Part shown: piece after piece, positions 38,833 through 50,800 of the stretch
Numbering within the stretch: position 1 is the stretch's first letter
How the letters are laid out: every line of letters begins with the position of its first letter
Assembly (NCBI GenBank): GCA_037179385.1
Contig: CM074181.1
Location: 51,718,297-51,782,296, forward strand
Reading direction: 5' to 3'
DNA from: Holothuria scabra
Lineage: Eukaryota; Echinodermata; Holothuroidea; Aspidochirotida; Holothuriidae
DNA: 64,000 nt
Notes under the pieces: generated by a model
Seen by the model: the letters and a program-made list of their open reading frames with translations, nothing else
Database searches by the model: none
What the model was told of the DNA's origin: nothing
Translations under genes and position numbers: made by a program

Positions 38833-41800
38833 CTGAAAGTGAGTTAGAATCATTAATGTTAATAAAAGATGTGCCAAAAATTTTAACAGCATCGCTAAGA
38901 TAGTAAATGTACATTTGTTCCAAATGGTGAAACAGGGGATTACATTTGCAATTTGCCCCATATCAGCAATTAATGCTTATTTGTTAGACTTACCACTAAT
39001 GAGAAATAACACACCTTGTGAGGAAGCAAAGTGGTGCAAAAGGGAGGAGTGCAAGGGGGAGGGGGCAACTGTATAAACCATATCACTTTTACTTCACTTT
39101 GTATGGAAAATCCTAAATGCACGTAAAAGACAAAAAAGTGACCCCTACCCCATGGTAAATATTTGGGGTGATACAAGTAAGATTGGTACATAACTAAGGT
39201 AGTATTTCCTACTTACTGAATTTCTGCAAAGAAAAATAAAAAGATTCACAGAAAAAGGTTGTGTATGAAATCTGCCATCTTCCAAAGTACAGAAACAGTG
39301 GCAGGTAAGAAAATCAATGCATATAATGCTTTAAAACTTTTTCAAGCCTTTGGAAAGTGCTACAGTTCTGTCAAGTGCTGGGAATGGATAAAGAATTTTT
39401 TAATATCATATTTCAAATACAAGCTTAAACATGCACATACCATATGCTGTGACGATGACGCCAGCATCATAAATTTAGGGTTGTACTGGACGCAATAAAC
39501 TGGGTTTTCATCGTGCTTAGACTCCAAAACAGCCACTTTTAAACCACTCTCCACATTCCAGACATGTATCTTACCATCCTGAGAACCTGTACAGTATCAG
39601 AGAGAAACAAATAAATACACCACAGTGTTTTTGGACTGAATTTGTGATACATGATGATTTCTTAGTTAGTTAGATAATATTTAACGACATGGCAATACGA
39701 ATGTGTAATATAGTGTCATACTGCTTAAATACCATTCGAGTCCTCCTGTTTAGTCACCTCTTATGACAGAAGGGGAATACGGTGGGCATATACTACAACC
39801 CCAGCCCACAGGGGATGAAAAATGATGGAAACATCAGATAATAGACTGATCAATGTAAGAGTAACCATTTTCTTAGGAGTGTAAAACTTTCATGGGGGAA
39901 GGACTACAGTACAGGCTTTAGACTAGATCTTTATGGCAACAATATGCAATATAAAGCTGATGGTCTGTGCCTGTGTATTAAGAACTGAACTGTAAAAAGC
40001 TTTCAATATCTACTTACATCTTCTTATAGTTTTGGGTGGGAAGATAAGCAATTGTTGCACGTGCAATATTCAGCCCAGACCATAGTGGTTTATTGTATAT
40101 ACAGATGAAGTGAAGACAGCAGAATCTGCTGCACTGAATAATCTGGATTATTATGAATGGGCCTAATGGTTACTTGATTGACTGGACTACTGGCACAGCC
40201 CTAAAGGAAGAGCACCTAGTCTGGGTACTAGCACTGTGGGCATACTAGCCAGGGGGATAGTGATTCCTTTTAATGAGCACAACTAGCAGCAATTCATCCA
40301 GAGGGAGGGGGTGGGGGGTGGGGGGAAGGGTAGGATTTGTCCCTGCCCCTCCCCCTTTCAGAAGAAGGTGGGTAAAATCCCCCTCCCTCGGGATATTAAC
40401 AGCAGAAAATCATGAACGACAGGATTACAGACATTACCTGAGAGGACATACTGAGCATCTGGACTGAATGAAGCTTCTAACAGGAGACCTTTTGTGTTCT
40501 GATGACCCTGCGGAACAAAGCAACAGAAAAATGTTAAGAAAGTTAGCTATGTATACGCTTTACTGACAAAAGAGTATGGTTCTAGAATAGAACATTTTTT
40601 TCTCAAACATTCAACAGTTTAATACAGCATGGGAGCTGAGAAAATGCAAATATAGATGCAAATGAATTAGATGCAAATGATTTCAACTCATTGTGTGTAG
40701 GTCACAACTGAACCACTTAACATGCCTTGAAAATGACAGACAAGCACAGCCATCATTTTTAAGACTGCAAACCAACAAATGGCAAGACTTTGTCATACTT
40801 AATCTTAACTGCTCTGTCCCTCCCAGCAGTAAAAACCCAAGTGAGAACAGGCCCCCTTCTTTCAAGATACTTCTTGCAATCACAGTAAATCTTGCTTTAT
40901 GTATGCCCTTAATTATCCCTCTCACAATTTTTCATGTAACTGTCTCCTACTGCCTCCCCAATAGTTAAATTTGGCCATATTGGGTCATTTTCATACCCAT
41001 TCCAGGTCTGCAAGAACCAGTTCAAAGAATTTCTCCACAGAGCTATGAAGTGAATATAACAATTTAGCCTAAAATTCCCCTTAAGAATGAAAATATAGAG
41101 TAACCCAAGAGTTCAGGTTCTCAATGCATCTTAAATGCGTGTTTGGTCTAACGATAAGAGCATCCGCCTCTCACCCGGAAGGTCCAGGTTTGTTTCCCAG
41201 GTTGAGTCATACCAAAGACTCTAAAAAAGGAACCTACTGCCATTGTGTGTGATGCTCCACATAAGCAATGGAGTAAGGAAAACAAGCCAGTGAGCCACAA
41301 CTGGAAAAAAGGCTGTGGCCAGCTCGACTTGAACCAATAGGTTGGAAACTGGGCCGTAAAACTCTATCTAACTAACTTCTCAATGCTTCTTGGAATCCAT
41401 CTGGCAGCCCTGTCCATCACTATAACGAGCAGTTAATTATTACTCACCATAAATGTCTGGATAGGTGATCCAGTGAATGCATCAATTAACCTTATAACTG
41501 GGCCATTTGTGGTGATCAGTATTTTCTTTCCATCAGCACTGAATTTAAGACTCGTCCAGTCACAATCTCTGTCTTGTGGCAATTTGAATGTAGTAAAGGG
41601 ACCCTGAAGAAATAGTGAAATATATTATAACACTTGCAATACAATTTTAATATAAACTCAAATGCCCAGCAGTTTGCAACACCAACAGTGAAATGTACAA
41701 TCTTTGCATGACAACAGAACTGAACTAATATTAACAGGTTTTGATACCCAAAGTACTAGACTAGTTCAAGCTATTCATTGGTAGCAGGGGTTGTAAACAT

Positions 41801-44800
41801 TTAACATGAAAAAACTCTGTGACTTTTCCATATATATTTTAAGACCACTAAATGATACAGGAAGTTTAAAAACAGCCTGATCCAATATTGCAATCTGTTC
41901 CCACAAGTAAAGCATTGGAATATTGAAGCAATAAGTCCACTTTACAAATTCCCTGACTGACTTTTCCAGGATCTTTTGCAAATTTGTTCGTTTCCCCTGA
42001 CTTTCCAGGCCTGGAAATTTAAATTGCAGTTTTCCCTGACTTTCCAGTAACCCTGGGTAGGTTTTGGGATGAAAGATAGAACGGAGAAAATAAGTTTAGC
42101 TTAAAGACAAATCAACACATGGGTGTTATATAGTGCCTTTAAGTTCCAAGGTTCAAGTCCTCCCCTTAAGTTGCCTCTTTCAACAAGAAGGGAATGCCGT
42201 GTGAACGCGGGCACACACAAGTAATGTTTACATTTGATTCTGACCAATCACACCACTAGTGCTTTTACCTGTTTACCTACATTTGCATACTGCACAACTG
42301 TAGTTTCAATCACGCTACTTCCCTGACATTGAGGAAAGCACAACCTTTGTGTCAGAGTTACTCTGATAAAAACAAAACCAACTAACCTTATCAAACGATC
42401 TTAAATCATAAAGTTTAATCATTTCTGAATTCAGACCGCAAGCAAATACAAGACCCTCCGGATCAAACGATGCTACAGGCCGTCCCTGAAGATGCATCAA
42501 CCCCTGTAAAAAATGACAAAAGATGCCTTTTAGACATAAGGAAAAATTACTGTTCATTGTCAGGAATAATTTGAAATCTTGATACCACGTTAGGAGACTC
42601 TGCCAAGAATCAAATTCAATAACATCAACAACTGCAGAAAATGTGGACAAAAGGGCATCAAAAGAAGTCTTGGTAAATATGTCATACTAGTATTCCATTC
42701 TTTTTTGTCACCTCAGCCTAGTGTTTTCATACTATAGAAGACAGTACTGCATACAGTGACTTTGAATCAGAGCTGCAATACTTCCTACACTGCAATGGTC
42801 CCCAGTCCACATAAATTGTTGAAAAGTCACAGAAAAGTGGTAAACATTGCAAATACACCTTAACATTCATGACATGATTTTGAAGGCTTGATGAAAAATT
42901 GTACCTGGCAGTTTGGTGACCTCAAGTCCCATAACCGTAAAGATTTATCTAGCGAACCAGATAAAAAACTGTCATCAACAGGAGACATACTCAGGCTGAC
43001 AACTCTGTAAAGAAATGAAATGAATATATTAATGATTCATCTCAATGCACTGTAAGTGATTTGAAGCATTCCCAGCAAAGGACCCAGAAAACACTTATTT
43101 CAATTTTCTCTGTGTTTTAAAGTACTGTAATATAGCATAAAATTCATAAAATCACAGTAAGTACTGTACAACTAAAACATCACATTTATTAGTAAAGAAA
43201 GATGTCATACTGTGATGAGTAATATAACATATAGATGCTTGTAGTGTTCAAAATCTCACCAGAGAAGGTACGGAAAGCTATTTAACTTTTCCTCACAGTT
43301 ACCACAAATGCAACATTTCTGTTTAAGAACAGTCTTTTTAAAAGGGTACAAATCAACTAGAAATAGCTCCTTACAAGGTGACACTTCCACACAATTAATG
43401 CTTTAGCCCTCACCATCCTGACTTAGCTCAGTCTCTGGACCGAAGACTCCAGACTGATATGGTAATAATGGATTTTTCCAAGGCTTTTGATACTGTTCTT
43501 CATAATCATATGATTCATGACCTTCAAAACTATGGCAATTAAAGGGCATACTCTTAATTGGATTGCTAACTTTCTCAAGTTCCAGAAGCTGAGGGTTGTG
43601 TGCCTGGTGCATTCTCTGATTCAACCAATAATATCTCTGGGGTTTCTCAAGGCATAGTCTAAAATCCCATGTAATTTCTAGTCTATATTCGAGCAAAATC
43701 ACTTATCTTACTGGCCGTTATTGCCAAATCACTTATGTATTTCCTGTACTCAACTGCCATGCTGGCCAGTTAGATGATTGACTCTCCCCTTAAATATTTA
43801 CCCATCGATATCTTTTGTGAAGTCTGCTTTTTTACTGAAGATTGCGTCAACACCAAGCAGCACTTTGCTATGAGAATTACACACTCATGTAGCCCTAAAC
43901 TTTGAACTACTCTCTAGGTGATGATACACTTGATTCTACAGACTGCCATTTTTATCTTGGAGTTTATATTTCAAATACCCTTTATGGAACAAGCATGTCA
44001 AACATAACACTGTAGGTCCTTAGGCTTTGTTAAAAGGAGGAGAATCAAAGCTAATGCCTTTCTCACACTTCTTTGACCCTTCTGTCTGGGATCTTCACAC
44101 TGCCTCCTTGGTTAACAAAATTGATTAAATTCAAGGTAGGGCTGCTAGGTTTGTTTGTAATGACTACTTCTTTCAAAGTAATGTTACTGAAATGTTAAGG
44201 GAATCAGGATGGCACAGCCTCAAAGAAAGTTCTTTAAATATAGGCTTGCTACCCTTGAGAAAGCCAGACTTGGATTCCTGGTAGACTTGCCAATTGCTAA
44301 CTTCCTTCAACCAGTGCAACAGGATTCTAGGATTCACAACTCAAAAAACTACAGAACCATACAAACAAACACGGACTACTTATTAACACAGCTTAATTCC
44401 TTGCACCGTCAGAGATTGGAACCTTCTTCCCTGGAATATTACCAACGTCCAGGATCTCAAGTTGTTCATATTTTTACCTTGAGGTTTAACACTTCTTAAG
44501 CCCACCAACCCCTGTGCGTTTGACTCCATCTGGAGTGTTGCACACAGTATTTATCCAGATCCAGATCCAGGTCCAATCTATGTTGTATGCAATGATGGGA
44601 GATATTTAAACAATACATGTATCCTTACCACCAAATCCACCATTGATCATGATCATTTATACAAAGAAAACATAACCAGAGTTCAATAAAAATGAATCCT
44701 TGTCAGTTATCTTAATGAAAGGGCAACAGCAATCACCATAAAGTTACTTTTTTAGCAACAACTAAATCTCACAATTTACTTCTTTTGTCTTCAAAGTATC

Positions 44801-47800
44801 TCCATACTATTTTTGGAACAAATTTTTGCATTTACAAGGTAAACCAAGCTGAAGGACTGTACTTTTGAAAAAAACTTACTTTTTAGTGTGTCCTGGAAAG
44901 TACCTCAGGTATTTGTTGTCATGTAATGATAAATATCGTATTGTATCATCAACTTTGTTTGAAGTGTAGATAACTGTATTCTGAGCATGTGTAAACCGTA
45001 TGAGGTCAACTCCATATTTTTTGCTGTACAATGTTCTTTTAGGTCTGAAAAGAAAATACAGCAAAGATAAATCATTATCAATTAATCCATTCAAAATTAA
45101 AAACATAGAACCTAGACATTTCAGATATTATGCTTTTGAAAATTTAAGTATACTTCATGTAAGCCAGCCTGAGACTGAAGTGAATGGACACCAACTAATC
45201 CTATTCACTTGAGGCTATAAAGCCTATCCATCCCTCTTGAGTTGTTTTTAGACCTCAGTCTAAGGTAGCCTTACATGAAGTATCACCCAAAATTTATGCA
45301 TTGCCAATTGGTGAAACCATATGGAACCTGACGGCCTGTATGACTGTAGCTGACAGTATTTCTTGACAGTTTATATGGTAGCATTATCTAATGTAATTAT
45401 ATGGGCAGGTTGATCTTTCATGAAGACCTTACAATTGATCTGTCCTAGTGAATTTTTGTTTGAAGTTGTGAGGACTCCCTGGTTGTCTCCAGCTCGCTTT
45501 GCATCCAATTGTTTTTAAGTTGTACGGCCAAGGACTGTGTGTGGAGTATGGTAGGTCTAGTCCTTGAACAGGACTCTATGCTACAGTATGTCCACTTTGT
45601 TTTACTCACACTACAGTCCTTGGCCACAGTAGGGAAGGGGTCTTGACATTGTAGCCTTCCATACTTTAAAGGCTACTTAATGGGACAAAATCCAGGATTT
45701 CCTTAATTTTGTCACATTTTCCTGTTTACAATTTTCAGTCATGTGACTGCATCAGCGTGCCGATGCCATTAGAGTAGGCTACATGCGTAAGTCCTGTAGT
45801 TGACTTCAAAAGTCATGTCAAATTTCACCTCCAAATTTTACCTTCTTGCTTCCATCTAGACTTGCCCCAAGTCTCTCACGTAACCCTTCCATCCACCTTT
45901 CATTTTATTTCTGTTCCTATTCTTCACGGTGGTTCCTTTGCATTGTGATCCATGCAACCATTCAAATTATTTCTCACTGCTCGTTGCTGCAACTTCCACA
46001 AGCAAGTGCTGTAACCCCTGTTTAAAACTGTTCTTGAAGACTGTACACAGCTCACACACTCGAGCCTGCTGAGCGGCCATATCAAACTTGCTGTCTGCCA
46101 TGAGAGACTTGTATCTTTTGCAACTGTTTACGTCATCATTTTAAACTTCTCTATTGTTTTATTCATCTTAGAAATCAGATGAATATTTTTCAAGATAGTT
46201 ACTGTATTATGCAATCGGCAGGCTTGGGGTAATCGTAATCGATTGCAATCCATTACACATTTTGAAGTAGTTTTAATCGCAATCGATTACTTTTGTGAAA
46301 ATCGCAAAGTAATTGCAATCGTAATCGATTACAGTAGCAAAGTAATCGCAATCGTGGGTTCATTTCTGATTACACTGAAGTTGAGTTGAACAAAGAAGTA
46401 AAGTTACTAAACAATTTTTCACTGCTTGGTTCTTCTGTTGGAATGACAAAATTTAATTGTCCCTCTTTCTTGGATGTTCCTTAAAATGAGTGAGAAGTGC
46501 ATTGATTCAATAATCTCTACTTTTGGGAGGACTTGGTTTTGCCCGGGCTTATCTAGAGCAATGTCCATGGCCTTTTTTCCAGTTGTGGGCACTGGATTGT
46601 TTTGCCTAAGTACATTGTTTATGTGGAAAGAAAATGTAATCACAATTGCAATCATAATTACATTGCCATGTAATCGCAATCGTAATCAATTACTTTCAAT
46701 TTTAGCTGTAATCGTAATCGTAATCGCAATCATAAAATATGAAGTAATCGCAATCGTAATCGATTACATTTAGATGTAATCGCCCCAAGCCTGGCAATCG
46801 GCTTCAGCATTGTGCGACTTTTGCTGGATATTCATTAAGATCATCATGTGATGAACAGTGCTTCGTTCTGTCTGTTTACAAATAGAAAGCTTTTCATTGG
46901 CTACCGGGATTACTGATTAAAAACCAGACCGACCGAAATGCTACGTCACCCGTTGCAAAAGCTACAAGTCTCTCGAGCAAGCCAGATCTCCGCTGGTTGA
47001 TATGTGCACAGCGTATAAACAGGAATCTGTCACGCACGATCGTTACAGTGGTTCAGCGTCAAACCATTCAAAGTGGTGAGTGTAAGACCTTGTTAGCCGG
47101 CATTACCCGGTCAAGGTGTGTTGGTCCATGTGGGTTGGTCAGCACAGTGTGTATTGGCGTTATAACGAATCAAAGTGGAAAGTGGAGAATGTGAGAAGTT
47201 GGTTTGTCTGCAGAGGTGCATTGGGAGAGAACAGAGGGGTGACACGTAGAGAAGGAATAGTGACAGAGAAGAATCCTTACAGCTGGGGGAACATCTAGAG
47301 AGATTTGGGACAAGTCTAGCTTCCATCCATTTGAAGAATGACCGGTCAAAAAGCTGAACGCTGTTACAAAGATCACTCATGGCAAGTATAGTAGCCCTCC
47401 AACAGGGCTGGGCTCTAATCTGTGTGTCCATTACAGAGATAACTTCCAAGGCTCATCCCTCTCACAACACAGCCCTTGTGCAAGTAATGTAAATAAACGT
47501 ACAGTCTACTAGCCAGGATGCAAAAAATATGCAATAACTTACACAGATTGATACTTTAAAAACTTCAACTACCTCTCAATGAACACAAAATGCTTTATTG
47601 TTGAGATTTCACCAAAATAACTGCAAATAAGGATCATTTGGAACAAGACATCACACAAAATCTAATGTTTTATGGTGTCATTGTCTGGAAAAGTAACAGC
47701 CATTTTCTTTTGGTGATGAGAAGGGAATTCAGTTGCTAAGTTACAGAAGCAGCTTGTGTCTAAGCGGAAATCTGAATAATATTCACTTTTTATTGTTACT

Positions 47801-50800
47801 AAATCAAAGATGAAGACCTCTGCACAGGTGAAGGATCAAGTTTTGACAAGTTTTTGCATTGTGACGTTTGACCTCAACTGAGAACAGAACAGAACTCCAA
47901 AACATGGCACATGGACTTTATACTGTTAAAATTACCAGTAATGGAACTTTTTTGCCGAAAGGTAAATACAGTGCCAAAGATCATCAACATGAAGTATGGT
48001 TGGAATATTTCATTATTTGGGGATGCCAGTGATGACGGTCCCTGGACATCCTGGCTAGTGAGTACGTTTACTAACGTTATCCGTGCAAGGGCTGTGTTGG
48101 GAAAGCAATGAGCATCGGCCATGTACTGTAACAAACACAGCATTATTTGAAGGCTAAGAAACATTGTAGTAGGTGAAGTTTTAAACCTTGAAGCTATGAG
48201 GAGCTGCAGCCTATGCTTATCCCGTAATCTGTCGTAATTTGCGAGGGGAGAATGGTTACGGACCCATACCTCCCAGGTGGCCCGCGTTCCGCTGGTTTGA
48301 CCTGTGGACATTTGAACATCAAGACCCGTTGACCTGCCCAGCCTCTGAAAAAACCCACATTTCAAATCTCCATACGTAGTATCCTTAGTTTATAGAGCTC
48401 CACACAAATTGACAAATAATTCAGCTAACTGGTAACTACAAATTCAGTAAATCGTATCTGACAGCACATTCAACTACTCGCACTGATATACAATGTGTAG
48501 GCCAAGTATAGGCCTACATACCAACCCAGGGTTTTCCCTGGGCATTTTGAACGTCGCGGCCCGCGACGTTCAAGCTTCAAAACCAAGGAGGCCGCGACGT
48601 TCAAAAAACGGCCGCGATGTTCAAAATTGCTGCCAGCTAGCCTTCATAATTTTTCTTCTTTCTGCCAACGACTGCTTTTGTTGTTAATACAATAAATGAC
48701 AAAATCATTGACTTATTTGTAAAACTGCAACTAACTTTTTTAATTTCCATGCATATACCACTGCATGCGAGTCGGAGCTCTGTATGTATATCCCTTAGGG
48801 CCTACTATTGAACGAGTAACAACACAGTATTATTATAATTAACTAGCCTGCACTTGCCGTCGTAGGCTTGTATCAGGAAAATGTTTTGCTCACTCCGGAG
48901 CACAGCAGCTATGTGGCATAACACGACTTGCATGACCAAAACACATACGCCCGCCTTTGGCAGGTTAGAGGCGGGGCTAATGTCTCAGATTTGCGAAATT
49001 ATCAATCAAACGAACGAACCGCAGTCATTGTATCTTCACGATGTAATCCCACATATTTCCTGTTACTTCGTTCTTAAAACTTACGACACGATTGTTTTGC
49101 CCGGCTCAACCAAAGTTTGGGAAATTCGATCGTAGCAAAAATGCAATGGGAGTATTAGAATTCTGTGCGAAGACGGTCGGTTGCTACATGTTTTTCCTGC
49201 ACAGTAAAACTGCATTGACGATGTAACAAGTATGATCGGCTGATTAAACGCAATAATGAACCAATCACGATGTTTAGAGGTAACTTAAAATAAGTGCGAT
49301 GGACCTTATGTGTATGATGTCATAGAACCCTTGTTTTCCCAACATGTTTTCATGAAAAGATCGGGACACACACAATCTGTGATTGTTTGCAGCCACGTGC
49401 TCCATTGCTTTTATAAATTCTGGCACTCACTTGATCATTACTCCCGATTATTTGCAAACTGAAAAAGGGGTTAAAATATGCTTGAAATTTGCCCTTAGTT
49501 TCGTTGAATTCCTGTAAACTCAATCCTTTAACTTCCCGCCAAAACTGGTTGCATTGATAATCACAAACGTAAAATTTTTACCCCTGCCATGGAAGTGATC
49601 GTTTGATATTTTCCGCTATAACCCTGTAGTATTACATGGAATTAGAATTGCATTCAATGTCTTTTCCTAGCTTATCGCAAAAAGCGCCGCGTAAGTTGCT
49701 GTACAAACTGTTCTGCACAAAGCAGACTATCGAGCTGCAGTGTTTCGCCTCTTTTTAATTTCAAAGCTTAGCATACATGTCTGTGGACGTTTTGTACACG
49801 TAGCTCCTAGAATCTTGTGAAGTCCGGTGATTATTATCTTGCATAAATTAAGTAATTCCCAGCATTCCTTCCGGCCGTAATGTTATTATTGTAGTGCACC
49901 GCACTACAATATTGGCATTTACTGGCCGACTGACAATTTCTTTTGTGAAGCCTGTTATGGCCCACAACTCATTTCCCTGCGCGTACCGTAACTTAGTTCG
50001 TACAAATATCCATGCTCTACCCTTTAACAATAGCAGTAAGTGCAATCTGTGGCCGTCTTTAAACAAAAATCAACTTCAGAAAAACAAATACTACACTTAC
50101 AAGGCTGATTTAAGGAGTTACCTTCATGAAAGAGCATTGCGGATAAATTTCCAGAAAACGCGATGTAATGTGGTTCGGCCTTTTCACACTGAAGTGATAA
50201 GCCTGGAGAATCAATCGCTGCTTCCAAATTGATATACGTAACACGGCGCCATTGCGTCCACTATCGTTGAACAGTATCAAGACGTTATTGTACAGTATCT
50301 TCATCTAGCTACTACGGAGCAGGGTATTGCCGATTCCCTGTACGGAACGAATTGGCTTTACTGCGTTGGATTAAGCGACTTGTGCTGTAGTTCTATTATC
50401 ATGCTTTATTTCAGTGGTAAAAGCAGAAGCTATTTTGACAGCAGTCTGACCGAAACGTTTTGACAGCATGCATGTAGCATGCATTGCGAATTAACGAAAC
50501 ACGGATGTTAAAACACACAGCGTCAACAGTTATTCGGCCTTCCACGAGACAGTTGTCATATGCATGCAGCGGTGCAGTCAGAGAGCTTGGGAGGGCGTCA
50601 TTATTTAACATAAAGAACGGTGAAAGAGGAGTCGAGAACCGATAAAACCATTTCCGGCAGGAGTAAACAACACAACAGAGCATAACGTATGGCTAAGTAG
50701 GCTACTCAGCACGAGTCCTTGAACGGGACTATGCTTCGTCCACTTCATTTTACTCCACACTAGACTGTAGCCTATACGGAGTAGGTCCTACCGTTAAGCG

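Noticed and set aside
27247..41200. Functional tRNA genes suggested by A/B-box-like motifs
   Set aside because: The acceptor and anticodon stems do not pair well, and three of the copies continue into a shared SINE body.
46419..46773. Overlapping ORFs rich in Ile/Val/Thr at 46.4-46.8 kb
   Set aside because: They are translations of TAATCG repeats and the interior of a hAT MITE.
49894..50232. 112-codon ORF as a transposase of the 4-kb hAT-like element
   Set aside because: No hAT dimerisation or catalytic motif is visible, and an overlapping frame of similar length on the other strand argues for chance.
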